From Nisaea sp. (GTDB lineage: Bacteria; Pseudomonadota; Alphaproteobacteria; Thalassobaculales; Thalassobaculaceae), in the NCBI RefSeq assembly GCF_017640745.1, contig NZ_JAEPQA010000012.1, positions 1 to 64,000 on the forward strand: a stretch of 64,000 nt of DNA, given 5' to 3'. Made by a program: the position numbers and the translations under genes. Under the pieces are notes generated by a model. It saw only the letters and a list, made by a program, of their open reading frames with translations, was not told the DNA's origin and did no database searches. Shown piece after piece: positions 37,743 to 48,448 of this stretch. Numbering within the stretch: position 1 is the stretch's first letter; the number at the start of each line of letters is the position of its first letter.

Positions 37743-39344
37743 CTAGTGCCCCGTGCCGACCTGCCCGATGCGGAGATCGTAGTCGCTCGCGACGCCGTAG
37801 ACCGGATCCTCGTCGTCGCGTTCTTCGACGAGCTGCCCTGCGCGGCCCAGCAGGGCTTTGCAATCGCGGCTCAGATGCCGGAGCTGCAGGCGTTTGCCGA
37901 GCTCGTCATAGCGCTTGGCGAGGCTTTCGATCGCCTGCAGGCCGGAATGGTCGACCACCCGTGAATTCATGAAGTCGATGACGACGCGCTCCGGATCTTC
38001 CTTCGGCGTGAACTGGGCGAGGAAGCTCTCGGTCGAACCGAAGAAAAGCGGGCCGTCGAGGCTGTAGATCTTGGCGCCGGATACGTCGATGCCGGAGACC
38101 GCATGCATCCGCGTCGCCGCGTTCCAGGCATAGAAGAGGGCGGCCAGAATCACGCCGATCACGACCGCGATGGCTAGGTCGGTAAAGACGGTGACAATGG
38201 TGACGAGCACGATCAGCAGCGCGTCCTTGCGCGGAATGCGGCGCATGATGGTCAGGCTGCGCCAGGCGAAGGTGCCGATCACCACCATGAACATCACGCC
38301 GACCAGGGCCGCGAGCGGGATCTGCTCGATCAGGCTGGAGGCAAACAGGATGAAGCTCAGCAGGAAGAGCGCGGCGGAAATGCCGGAGAGCCGGGTGCGG
38401 CCGCCGGACTTCACGTTGATCACGCTCTGCCCGATCATGGCGCAGCCGCCCATGCCGCCGAAGAAGCCGGTAACTGTGTTGGCCATGCCCTGGGCGAGGC
38501 ACTCCCTGGAGGCGCCGCCCTTGGTCTCGGTCATGTCGGCGACGACGTTCAGGGTCAGCAGGCTCTCGATCAGGCCGATGGCGGCGAGGATCAGCGAGTA
38601 GGGCAGGATCACTTCGAAAGTCTCGAGCGTCAGCGGCACCATCGGGATGTGGAAGGCGGGCAGGCCGCCCTCGATGCTGGCGAGATCGCCGACCCGCGGC
38701 AGGTCGAGATCGAAACCGATGACGATCAGTGACACGATGCCGACGGCGGCCAGCGGCGCCGGGATGAATTTGGTGATCCGCGGCACGACATAGATCAGAG
38801 CCATGGTGACCGCGGTGAAGCCGAGCATCAGATAGAGCGGCTCGCCGCTCATCCAGGCGGTTCCGCCTTCCGGAGTCTTCACCTTGAACTGGCCCAGCTG
38901 GGCCAGGAAGATGACGATCGCGAGGCCATTGACGAAGCCGAGCATGACCGGGTGCGGCACCATGCGGATGAACTTCCCCCAACGCATCACGCCCGCGAAA
39001 AGCTGCAAGAGTCCCATCAGGACCACGGTGGCGAAGAGATATTCGACGCCGTGACGCGTGACGAGATCGACCATGACGACCGCCAGCGCACCGGTCGCGC
39101 CCGAGATCATGCCCGGCCGGCCGCCGAACACGGCGGTGATCAGGCCGACGATGAAAGCGGCATAGAGGCCGACCAGCGGATGCACATGGGCGACGAAGGC
39201 GAAGGCGACCGCTTCCGGAACAAGCGCGAGGGCGACGGTGAGGCCGGAGAGGATGTCCGTCTTGATCTGGCCCGCGGACAGTTTCGTGTCCTTGCCGTTA
39301 TTCTGGCTCGCGGATGACAAACGCGTCTTTATCGCCTGCAGCAT
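37743..39344 (-). CDS. SulP-family anion transporter with STAS domain
   Basis: A 533-residue transporter. About ten to twelve membrane helices (residues 25-410), including the SulP signature region with GMISGATGALAVV and GGMGGCAMIGQSVINVKSGG, are followed by a cytoplasmic STAS domain (about 425-520, with VVIDFMNSRVVDHSGLQAI). The family transports sulfate, bicarbonate or other anions with H+ or Na+. The start at 39344 is preceded by GAGAGA about 9 bases upstream; an in-frame start at 39431 would add a hydrophilic leader. The substrate cannot be assigned. Confidence 0.92.
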   Translation of the reverse strand: MLQAIKTRLSSASQNNGKDTKLSAGQIKTDILSGLTVALALVPEAVAFAFVAHVHPLVGLYAAFIVGLITAVFGGRPGMISGATGALAVVMVDLVTRHGVEYLFATVVLMGLLQLFAGVMRWGKFIRMVPHPVMLGFVNGLAIVIFLAQLGQFKVKTPEGGTAWMSGEPLYLMLGFTAVTMALIYVVPRITKFIPAPLAAVGIVSLIVIGFDLDLPRVGDLASIEGGLPAFHIPMVPLTLETFEVILPYSLILAAIGLIESLLTLNVVADMTETKGGASRECLAQGMANTVTGFFGGMGGCAMIGQSVINVKSGGRTRLSGISAALFLLSFILFASSLIEQIPLAALVGVMFMVVIGTFAWRSLTIMRRIPRKDALLIVLVTIVTVFTDLAIAVVIGVILAALFYAWNAATRMHAVSGIDVSGAKIYSLDGPLFFGSTESFLAQFTPKEDPERVVIDFMNSRVVDHSGLQAIESLAKRYDELGKRLQLRHLSRDCKALLGRAGQLVEERDDEDPVYGVASDYDLRIGQVGTGH

Positions 39345-39692
39345 GGGTGCGCATCTCTCTCGAAGTCGATGGATGTCCGGGATTTTCCCGCCCACTCTTC
39401 CGTCCCTCGAAGCTTCGGCCCGGGGACGCATGAGAAGGCGTCCGTTCTTGCCTCATAATACAGCAATGCTGACCTATCTCAATATTATTGTGCAGCGCAA
39501 CATTGCATGGGAGGCTTGCGTGAGGAACGCAACATCCCGGTAATTCATTGATTAAACGTTAAATTTTACCTGGAGTTGGAAAGTCGTCGCCGGGCTATGC
39601 TTCTCTCTTGCCTCGAAGGCATCGCCGTTCCCGGACAATTGATCCGCGCGAGCAGGCTCTGCGTATCCGGTTCTCAACAAGGAGAAGAACAC
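39345..39692. other. Divergent intergenic region sulP-like / EAL
   Basis: 348 bases holding the promoter for the SulP gene on the minus strand (39455-39482) and the leader of the EAL gene on the plus strand with AAGGAG at 39680-39685. A TGCA-rich stretch at about 39489-39510 (TTGTGCAGCGCAACATTGCA) may be a regulator site, but no match is certain. Confidence 0.45.
39455..39482 (-). promoter_or_regulatory. Putative promoter of the SulP-family gene
   Basis: Reading minus: TTGAGA (39482-39477), a 16-base spacer and TATTAT (39460-39455), about 110 bases before the start codon. Sequence-based prediction only. Confidence 0.42.
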
Positions 39693-40760
39693 ATGCGCTG
39701 CCAGGAATGCGAACACGTCGACGATATCATCTTCGATCGGACCCGGTTCTGGTTCTACATGCCGACGGCGGAAGCTTTTGCGCGGGTCGCCTCGGTCTTG
39801 GGGCGGCGCGAGATCGAGTCTCGGGGGATCGGCGGGAACTGTCTGGAAGCATCCGTGGCGCGCGACGACGTCGACAGCGTGATGACCGCGCTGTTCGGCG
39901 AGCTCAACAAGAAAGAGCTGAAAGAGACGAAGGTCCTCACGACAGCGGGCGAGGATCCGACGCCGCTGGACATGACGCGGGTGATCAGCGCGGATGTGTT
40001 CGTCAACCGGTACAAGGGCCAGTGGCTGGTCGAGGCCATAGAGGCAGAACTCTACGACACCTGGTATCAGCCGATCGTGGAAGCCAAAGCCTCCTCTGCC
40101 GACAATCCGTTCGCGCTCGAAGGGCTGTTCCGGATGCGGGACCGCGACGGCAACAATATTTCACCCGGCTATGTGTTCAATCTGGCAGAGCATGCGGGAC
40201 TGCTGTTCTCGCTCGACATCGTCGCCCGCACCTCGGCTGTCCGCCGCGCCGCGCAAGCCGGTTACAGAGGACGGATCTTCATCAATTTCAATCCCTCGAG
40301 CATCTACGATCCGGCCTACTGCCTGCGCACGACCGCGTCGGCCGTCGCGGAACTCGGACTGAAGCCGGCGGACATCACCTTCGAGCTGACCGAGACCCAC
40401 CGGATCCAGGACAAGGACCACCTGAAGGGTATCCTCGCCTTCTACAGGCAGGCGGGTTTCAAGGTGGCGCTCGACGATATCGGCTCCGGCTGGTCGGGGC
40501 TCAATCTGCTGCACGAGATGCGCCCCGACTTCGTGAAGATCGACATGGACTTGGTACGGAATATCGACCGCGACCCCCTGAAACAGTCGATCGTCGGCCA
40601 TCTGATCTCGATTTCGCGCGAGCATAATATCGAGGTCATCGCCGAGGGCGTCGAAACCGAAGAGGAAGCGATTCTGCTGCGCGAGGCGGGGGCAAACTAT
40701 CTGCAGGGTTACCTGTTCGCCAAGCCGGCGCCGATCGACACCATCCTGGGCAAGACGTAA
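39693..40760 (+). CDS. EAL-domain protein (probable c-di-GMP phosphodiesterase)
   Basis: A 355-residue cytoplasmic protein. The amino end has a CxxC pair (MRCQECEH), then a unique region of about 110 residues and an EAL domain (about 115-350). The catalytic set looks intact: EGL in place of EAL (acceptable), NFNPSS, ELTET, ALDDIGSG, VKIDMDL, AEGVET and QGYLF. It should hydrolyse cyclic di-GMP. AAGGAG lies 8 bases before the ATG at 39693. It ends 5 bases from the convergent P-type ATPase gene. It is unlike the degenerate EAL protein at 20032. Confidence 0.88.
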   Translation: MRCQECEHVDDIIFDRTRFWFYMPTAEAFARVASVLGRREIESRGIGGNCLEASVARDDVDSVMTALFGELNKKELKETKVLTTAGEDPTPLDMTRVISADVFVNRYKGQWLVEAIEAELYDTWYQPIVEAKASSADNPFALEGLFRMRDRDGNNISPGYVFNLAEHAGLLFSLDIVARTSAVRRAAQAGYRGRIFINFNPSSIYDPAYCLRTTASAVAELGLKPADITFELTETHRIQDKDHLKGILAFYRQAGFKVALDDIGSGWSGLNLLHEMRPDFVKIDMDLVRNIDRDPLKQSIVGHLISISREHNIEVIAEGVETEEEAILLREAGANYLQGYLFAKPAPIDTILGKT

Positions 40761-40765
40761 GCCGG

Positions 40766-43063
40766 TCAGCCCGCCGCGTAGTCGAAGATGTCCTCTTCCT
40801 GGGCATTGTGGATCCGCACCAGTGCATCGACGGACTCGATGATGCGCTGGGCATCGCGGATCAGGTAGCGGTCGGCCTCGTCCTCGCCGACGCCGCTGAC
40901 CAGCCTGTCGAGCAGGCGGCCGAGATGCTGGATCTCGCGATGCGCCCGGCTCATCGCCGCCAGCCCGTGCGCATTGCCGAGATGCGGCACGAGTTTCGGA
41001 TAGACATTGACCTCGTCCTCCCGCTCGTGCGGGACGATATCCTCGTTGATGATCCGGTTCGCCTCGGCGATATGCGCCAGCGCCTCCGCGCCTTCGGCAT
41101 CGTCGAGCGCGTCCGCATGGGCGCGGAGCTGGTCGAGCCAGGCCTCCACCTCCTCATGCTCGTCGCGCAGCCGCTGGGCGGCCTCTTCCGGCAGGCTCGG
41201 TTTCATGCCGAGGCCCGGCGGCACCAGGGCGCGGAGCGCGTTCAGGATCACCGCGACATCAATCCCTTCCTGCAGGATGGCGCCGGCGACCGGGGTCAGG
41301 TGGCCGGCAGCCGCGAAGCCCATCGCGACGAGCGACATGACCATACCGGCGACGATGCTCTCCATCGCGATCCGGCGCGAGCGCTTGGCGATGGCGAGCG
41401 CATCCGCCACCCGGTCGAGACGGTCGATCAGCACGACGGCGTCGGCGGCCTCGGAGCTGGCGCTGGCGCCGCGCGCGCCCATGGCGATTCCCATGTCGGC
41501 GGCGGCGAGCGCGGGGGCGTCATTGATGCCGTCACCGACCATCAGGGTCGGATAACGCTTCTTCTCGAATTCGACCGCATCCACCTTGTCCGCCGGAACC
41601 CGGTTGGCGAGCACGGCATCCAGATCGAGCGCGGCCCCGATGGTTTCCGCGGCATCCGCATGGTCTCCGGTGACCATCACGATGCGGCCGATCCCGGCTT
41701 CGCGCAGCGCGCGGATGGCGCGGGGCGCTTCCCGCCGGAGAGAGTCGCCGAGCAGGAGCGCACCGACAAGCGTGCCGTCGATGGTCACGAAGACCGACAG
41801 TGCGGAGCGCCAGGACGCCCGCCGCTGGGCACGGTCGACCCAGGCGGCGCGCTGGTTGCCGCCGGTGGTCATCGTCAGGCTGCCTGCTGAAACGCGTTTG
41901 CCCTCGACCATGCCGGTCAGACCCGCTCCAAGCTCCTCGCGGATGTCGGTCGGGGGCACCAGCGTCATGCCGCGCGATTCCGCGGCATTGACGATGGCCT
42001 GGGCGATCACATGATGGGAGGCCTGCTCCAGACAGGCAGCAAGGCGCAGCACTTCGGTCGGATCCTGGCCGGGCGCGGTTTCCACCGCAACGAGACGCGC
42101 GCCGCCGACGGTCAGCGTCCCCGTCTTGTCGAAGAGGATCGTGTGGGCACGGGCGAGGGCTTCGAGCGCCATCCCGCCTTTCACAAGCACCCCGCGACGG
42201 GCCGCGAGCGAGACTCCGGAAATGAAGGCGACGGGCGCCGCGAGAATCAGCGGGCAAGGCGTGGCGACGACCAGTACCGCAAGGCCCCGGACCGGGTCTC
42301 CGGAGATGAACCATGCACCGCCGGCGACCACCACCGCGAGCGGCAGCAGCAGCAGGGCGAAGCGGTCGGCCATGCGGATGAATGGCGCCTGCGCGGTTTG
42401 CGCCGCCGCGACCATCGCGACTATGCCGGCATAGGTACTTTCGCTTGCCGTCGCGGTTGCCTGCAGGGTGAAGGGGACGCCGGAATTGACCGCGCCGCTC
42501 CTGACCGGCTCGCCCGCATGGCGTTCGACCGGGATCGGCTCGCCGGTCAGCGCCGATTCGTCGATCGTCGCCGTCGCGTCGGCGCCGGTTTCCAGAATCA
42601 CGCCGTCCACCGGGATCACCTCGCCGGTGCGCACCAGCAGGCGGTCCCGTTCCGCGACCAGCTCGACTTCGATATCCTCGAGCGTGCCATCGACGTACCG
42701 GTGCGCGACGCGCGGCGCGCGGTCCGTCAGGCTCTTCAGGTTGCGCTCGGCGCGGGAGACCGCGAAATCCTCGAGAACGTTCCCGCCCGCATACATCACC
42801 GCCACGACGACGCCGGCAAGCGTTTCCCCGAGGGCCAGCGCGGCCGACATGGAAAGCAGCGCGACGGCGTCCACGCCCATGCGGCCGGCGAGCAGCGCGC
42901 GGGTCATGGAGACGGCAAGGGAGATCACGACCGGAAGTGTCGCCAGACCCCAGATCCAGGTGGAGGCGGCGTCATGTCCGGTCTGCCAGGCAATCAGCCC
43001 GGCGGCGAGCCCTGAGGTCGCGACCGCAATAAGCAAGCGGCCGAGAAGGCGTTCCGATATCAT
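40766..43063 (-). CDS. P1B-type heavy-metal ATPase with C-terminal hemerythrin-like domain
   Basis: A 765-residue metal-exporting ATPase. It shows the phosphatase loop TGE (173-175), the membrane metal-site motif TPCP (268-271), the phosphorylated Asp312 in DKTGTLT, the MVTGDHADAA and GDGINDAPAL motifs. No N-terminal metal-binding domain precedes the first helix. Residues 623-765 form a hemerythrin-like domain with His636, an HEREDE segment from His679, His708/His713 and HNAQEED from His752. P1B-5 ATPases such as Sinorhizobium Nia are known to carry such a domain, so Fe/Ni/Co transport is plausible. The metal is not determinable here. Confidence 0.9.
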   Translation of the reverse strand: MISERLLGRLLIAVATSGLAAGLIAWQTGHDAASTWIWGLATLPVVISLAVSMTRALLAGRMGVDAVALLSMSAALALGETLAGVVVAVMYAGGNVLEDFAVSRAERNLKSLTDRAPRVAHRYVDGTLEDIEVELVAERDRLLVRTGEVIPVDGVILETGADATATIDESALTGEPIPVERHAGEPVRSGAVNSGVPFTLQATATASESTYAGIVAMVAAAQTAQAPFIRMADRFALLLLPLAVVVAGGAWFISGDPVRGLAVLVVATPCPLILAAPVAFISGVSLAARRGVLVKGGMALEALARAHTILFDKTGTLTVGGARLVAVETAPGQDPTEVLRLAACLEQASHHVIAQAIVNAAESRGMTLVPPTDIREELGAGLTGMVEGKRVSAGSLTMTTGGNQRAAWVDRAQRRASWRSALSVFVTIDGTLVGALLLGDSLRREAPRAIRALREAGIGRIVMVTGDHADAAETIGAALDLDAVLANRVPADKVDAVEFEKKRYPTLMVGDGINDAPALAAADMGIAMGARGASASSEAADAVVLIDRLDRVADALAIAKRSRRIAMESIVAGMVMSLVAMGFAAAGHLTPVAGAILQEGIDVAVILNALRALVPPGLGMKPSLPEEAAQRLRDEHEEVEAWLDQLRAHADALDDAEGAEALAHIAEANRIINEDIVPHEREDEVNVYPKLVPHLGNAHGLAAMSRAHREIQHLGRLLDRLVSGVGEDEADRYLIRDAQRIIESVDALVRIHNAQEEDIFDYAAG

Positions 43064-43149
43064 GATTGTCCCCGGCCACCCGTTGCGCTTACGCCGAGCT
43101 TATCGCAAAAAAGACAAGTGGCGGGAAGCGCTCTGGAGGTGCCTGCGAC

Positions 43150-43584
43150 ATGCAGTACAAGGAAGCCAAAACCCGGCGCTACAAAAAGGGGCAGCTGGTC
43201 TTCGCCGAGGGCGACGAGGCTTTCGAGGCCTTTATCGTGCTTCTCGGCTCGGTCGAGATCTCGATCGGTATCGGCAAGGGCCGCAAGGTGCTCGACGTCA
43301 TCACCGAGAACCAGATGTTCGGCGAGATGGGCGTGATCGCCGATATTCCCCGCACCGCCACGGGCCGATGCCTGGAAGATACCGAACTCGTCGTCGTCGA
43401 CCGCTCCCTGATCGAGCCGAAGATCCGGGAGATGGATCCCTACATCCGCTATCTGATGGATTCGCTGATCTCCCGTCTCGTCCGGACGTCGCACGGCATT
43501 CGCCCGGAGCGCAAGGGCGTGCCGGGCGATCTGCCGGAAGACGACACAGTTCTGGAACCCCGGGAGGAAGGAGAAAGCAAATGA
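43150..43584 (+). CDS. Cyclic-nucleotide-binding-domain protein
   Basis: A 144-residue protein made of a single cNMP-binding (CAP-like) beta-barrel (residues 8-115: KGQLVFAEGDEAFEAFIVLLGS, then FGEMGVIADIPRTATGRC containing the phosphate-binding cassette) and a short charged tail. There is no helix-turn-helix, so it is not a CRP-type regulator. GGAGGT lies 10 bases before the ATG at 43150. Its stop overlaps the ATG of the DUF849 gene (ATGA), so the two are coupled. Confidence 0.87.
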   Translation: MQYKEAKTRRYKKGQLVFAEGDEAFEAFIVLLGSVEISIGIGKGRKVLDVITENQMFGEMGVIADIPRTATGRCLEDTELVVVDRSLIEPKIREMDPYIRYLMDSLISRLVRTSHGIRPERKGVPGDLPEDDTVLEPREEGESK

Positions 43585-44456
43585 ACAAGATCTGGCTTGA
43601 AGCCGCCGTGAACGGTCCCTGGACTCGGTCGCGGCAACCGTCGATCCCGGTCTCCCCGGAGGATATCGCCGCCGACTGCATCGCCTGCGCGAAGGCGGGC
43701 GCGGCGATCCTGCATTTCCATCCCTACGATGTCGCGACCGGCCTGCAGGTCGACACCACCGAGGCCTATGCCGAGGTGATCGAGCGCGTGCGCGAGGTGA
43801 ACGAGGACGTCATCATCTACGGCACCCTGCCGATGGCGGGCCTGCCGAACGTCTCCGACGCGATGAGCCCGGCCCAGCGTTTCGCCCATGTGAAGGGCCT
43901 CGCCGAGCGCGGGTTGATCGAGTGGAGCGTGGTCGACCCCGGCAGCACCAACATCACCCACGATGCCTGGATCGCCGAGGGCCGCGAGGGCTTCACCTAT
44001 TTCAATCCGGAGAGCCATGTCCGCTACGGTCTCGAACTCTGCCGCAAAAAGGGCCTCAATCCGAGCTACGCGATCTACGAGCCCGGTTTCATCCGCCAGG
44101 GCGCGGCCCTGCACCGGGCTTTCCCGGGCTGCCCGACGCCGCTCTACCGCTATATGTTCTCCGACCGCCTGACCTTCAGCTTCCCACCTGAACTCTACGC
44201 GCTCGAAGCCTACAACACGCTGCGTGAGGAGGAGGCCCCCGGCACCCCCTGGATGGTCGCCGGCCTCGCCGTCGATATCCGCCCGCTGATCGCGCCGGCG
44301 GTGGAGCGCGGCGGCCATGTCCGCGTCGGACTGGAGGACCAGCCGTTCGGGGTGGATGTCACGAACGTCGCGCTGGTCGAGGAGGCGGCGAAGCTGATCG
44401 AGGCGGCCGGCGGCACGCTCGCGACGCCGGACGAGGTGCGGGCGGGGCTGCGTTAA
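43581..44456 (+). CDS. DUF849/beta-keto acid cleavage enzyme (BKACE)-like protein
   Basis: A 291-residue TIM-barrel protein of the family that includes 3-keto-5-aminohexanoate cleavage enzyme. The Zn-binding LHFHPYD motif (about residues 45-51), the GAAILH strand and later Glu (EDQPFGV) fit the family, which condenses a beta-keto acid with acetyl-CoA. The substrate is unknown. It is translationally coupled to the cyclic-nucleotide-binding gene, an unusual pairing. A 28-bp palindrome follows the gene. Confidence 0.86.
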   Translation: MNKIWLEAAVNGPWTRSRQPSIPVSPEDIAADCIACAKAGAAILHFHPYDVATGLQVDTTEAYAEVIERVREVNEDVIIYGTLPMAGLPNVSDAMSPAQRFAHVKGLAERGLIEWSVVDPGSTNITHDAWIAEGREGFTYFNPESHVRYGLELCRKKGLNPSYAIYEPGFIRQGAALHRAFPGCPTPLYRYMFSDRLTFSFPPELYALEAYNTLREEEAPGTPWMVAGLAVDIRPLIAPAVERGGHVRVGLEDQPFGVDVTNVALVEEAAKLIEAAGGTLATPDEVRAGLR

Positions 44457-44475
44457 TCCGCACTCCCCTTACGTC

Positions 44476-44503
44476 GTCATCCCGGCTCTCCGGCCGGGAT
44501 GAC
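44476..44503 (+). repeat. 28-bp palindrome between DUF849 and lepA genes (REP-like, possible terminator)
   Basis: GTCATCCCGG-CTCTCCGG-CCGGGATGAC is an inverted repeat with 10-base arms. The arms resemble the ends of the two larger elements at 48363 and 48761 (GTCATTCCGG / CCGGGATGAC). It lies between convergent genes and is followed by AAAAGCTTTTTTT, so it may also act as a terminator. Confidence 0.7.
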
Positions 44504-44514
44504 AAAAGCTTTTT

Positions 44515-46317
<1,803 letters not shown>

Positions 46318-46409
46318 TTGGGCCGATAAGCTGTCATAAGGGTGCTGGCGGGGGAAAATAGGGCCCGAGAGGTCAACTGGCAATCGTGAAACGCCAGCGT
46401 CTCCTCCGC

Positions 46410-47411
46410 TCAGAACGCATAGGTCACGCCGAGCGAGCCGAAGGTCGAGAAGTCGTCGTCGCCGCTGAATTCCGGCGTGCGCACGACCTGGGTCAGCGAG
46501 ATCCGGGCGCGGCCGACATTGAAGACGATCCCGTAGGTGAAATCGCCGACCATGACCCTCTTGTCGACCGAGGGGCTATCCGTGAAGGTATTGCCGTCGA
46601 GGAAGATGTTGCGCCCGACCAGCCGTCCCTCGATCCCGGCGAAGAGATACCAGCCGAAATCGTCCGCCGGCTCGAAATATCCGGAGCCGGGCGTGCTCGG
46701 CTGGATCCGCGGCGGACCGTAGTCGCCGGTCGGCAGATCCTTGCCGAACCGCAGCATCATGCCGCCGTTGATATGGGTGAAGACGTTGCCGAGCGCGCCG
46801 CCGACATAGGGCGCCGCGTCGATCTGGTAACCGTAGGGCGCGCCCAGCAGCTTCTCGTTCCATTTCCGCTCGAAGGTCAGCAGCAGCGCCGGTTCGTTCT
46901 TGATCTGGCTGTCCCAGCCGCGCGGCTCGCGGGTGTCGATCGCGCTGTGCACGAAGCTCTGCACCGGCTCGCCGAGCGCCGCCGGACCGACGACACCGAG
47001 GCTGAGCTGCAGCGAGGTGACGGTGTCTTCCGTATCCGCCAATACGCCGACCGCTCCGTAGAGCCAGGCGCCGTAGGGCCGGTCGTTCGGATCCGGGATC
47101 TTCCGCTCGATATCCTGAGGGGTATAGAGGTTCTGGCCGAGCTGATAGGTCACGCGGATATCGGCGTCCGGATCGACGAAGGGCGCGGCAGCCGCACGCA
47201 CGCTCCATGGGACACGGTTCAGCGTGTCGGTGTATTGCAGCGCCGCCCCGTTCGTGTAGTTCCGGTCGGTCCCGTTCACCATGTCGTTTTCGATGGTGAA
47301 GTTGAAGGCGCCGGTGACGCGCTCCTTCTTCTCCTCGGCAAGAACCGGGAGGGCGAATGCCGCCGTCGCGGCAAGGGCGGCAGCCATGGCCGCGGGGCGG
47401 AGAGTCTTCAT
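46410..47411 (-). CDS. Outer-membrane lipid A deacylase LpxR-like (DUF2219)
   Basis: A 333-residue outer-membrane beta-barrel. It begins with a signal peptide (cleavage near VLAEE at about residue 26). LpxR-family motifs are [18 protein letters not shown] near the start (the Asn/Asp and Tyr/Thr metal and catalytic residues), [11 protein letters not shown] and the [15 protein letters not shown] His-bearing block. It ends with an aromatic residue (TYAF), as barrel proteins do. The family removes the 3'-acyloxyacyl chain of lipid A. It precedes lepA on the same strand. Confidence 0.88.
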   Translation of the reverse strand: MKTLRPAAMAAALAATAAFALPVLAEEKKERVTGAFNFTIENDMVNGTDRNYTNGAALQYTDTLNRVPWSVRAAAAPFVDPDADIRVTYQLGQNLYTPQDIERKIPDPNDRPYGAWLYGAVGVLADTEDTVTSLQLSLGVVGPAALGEPVQSFVHSAIDTREPRGWDSQIKNEPALLLTFERKWNEKLLGAPYGYQIDAAPYVGGALGNVFTHINGGMMLRFGKDLPTGDYGPPRIQPSTPGSGYFEPADDFGWYLFAGIEGRLVGRNIFLDGNTFTDSPSVDKRVMVGDFTYGIVFNVGRARISLTQVVRTPEFSGDDDFSTFGSLGVTYAF

Positions 47412-47568
47412 CTGATGCCGGCTACTCTTTGCAAAGAGCGGGACACTCGCGCCCGCGCGTTATTCATAACGCTCGAGATTGCCATGGGTTCCCTCTCCCG
47501 CGCAAACTGCGTGCTTCGAACGGCCGGCGCTCTCCGGCCGCAAAGCAAGAAGATCAGGGGAGGCATCC

Positions 47569-48354
47569 ATGCCGCATATCGACGCCAACGGGATCAGGCT
47601 GCATTACCGCATCGACGGGCCGGACGGTGGCCGTCCGCTGCTGCTCTCCAACTCGCTCGCCTCCAATCTCTTCATGTGGGACCCGCAGATCGACGCGCTG
47701 ACCGGTGCCGGATTCCGCGTGATCCGCTACGACAGCCGGGGCCACGGCCAGTCCGACGCGCCGGAAGGGCCCTACTCGATCGAGATGCTGGCGCAGGATG
47801 CGGTCGCCCTGCTCGACGGGCTCGGCGTGGCGAAGGCCGATTTCTGCGGCCTGTCGAAGGGCGGCATGGTCGGCCAGATGCTCGGCGTCCGGCATGCGGA
47901 CCGTGTCGGCAAGCTGATCCTCGCCGATACCGGGGCCTACATGCCGACGAAGGAAATGTGGGACGGCCGGATCAAGACGGTGGAGAAGGGCGGCATGGAG
48001 GCGGTGGCCGACGCCACGCTGGAGCGCTGGTTCACCCCGGAGAGCCGGCAGACCCGTCCCGGCGATATCGAGAAGGTGCGCGCCATGATCCTCGGCACGC
48101 CGCCGCAAGGGTTCATCGGGTGCAGCCGCGCCATCCAGGCGATGGACCAGCGCGGCACGATCGGCGCGATCACCAATCCGACGCTGGTGCTCGTCGGTGC
48201 CGAGGATCCGGCCACCACGCCGGCCCATGCGCAGGAGATTCATGGGCTGATCAAGGGCTCGTCCTATGTCGAGATCCCGGAGGCGGCGCATTTCGCGAAC
48301 TTTGAGCAGCCGGAGCTGTTCACGAAGGCGATGCTTGAGTTTCTGGGGAGCTGA
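47569..48354 (+). CDS. pcaD: 3-oxoadipate enol-lactonase-like alpha/beta hydrolase
   Basis: A 261-residue alpha/beta hydrolase with the PcaD pattern. The nucleophile Ser lies in CGLSKGGMVGQ (about residues 88-98), the acid Asp in GAEDPATTP and the His in PEAAHFANFEQP. The amino end MPHIDANGIRLHYRIDGP and the RGHGQSDAP block fit 3-oxoadipate enol-lactonases of the beta-ketoadipate pathway, but no other pca genes are near, so a related esterase is possible. GGGGAGG lies 6 bases before the ATG at 47569. Confidence 0.83.
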   Translation: MPHIDANGIRLHYRIDGPDGGRPLLLSNSLASNLFMWDPQIDALTGAGFRVIRYDSRGHGQSDAPEGPYSIEMLAQDAVALLDGLGVAKADFCGLSKGGMVGQMLGVRHADRVGKLILADTGAYMPTKEMWDGRIKTVEKGGMEAVADATLERWFTPESRQTRPGDIEKVRAMILGTPPQGFIGCSRAIQAMDQRGTIGAITNPTLVLVGAEDPATTPAHAQEIHGLIKGSSYVEIPEAAHFANFEQPELFTKAMLEFLGS

Positions 48355-48362
48355 TCTTTGTC

Positions 48363-48446
48363 CGTCATTCCGGCGCAGGCCGGAACCCAGGGGGGCGAAG
48401 GGCGGGTTCTATGATCCCCTGGGCCCCGGCCTTCGCCGGGGTGACG
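48363..48446. repeat. ~84-bp palindromic element, copy 1
   Basis: An imperfect inverted repeat: the left arm CGTCATTCCGGCGCAGGCCGG and onward to CCCAGGGG pairs with the right arm CCCCTGGG and onward to GGGGTGACG, 26 of 31 positions matching. It aligns along its full length, in the same orientation, with the element at 48761-48843. It starts 8 bases after the pcaD stop codon and ends 2 bases before the GIY-YIG stop codon. Confidence 0.85.
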
Positions 48447-48448
48447 AT

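Noticed and set aside
39489-39510. TGCA-rich block that might be a PhaR or similar regulator site
   Set aside because: Only resemblance by eye; no pha genes nearby and no second copy.
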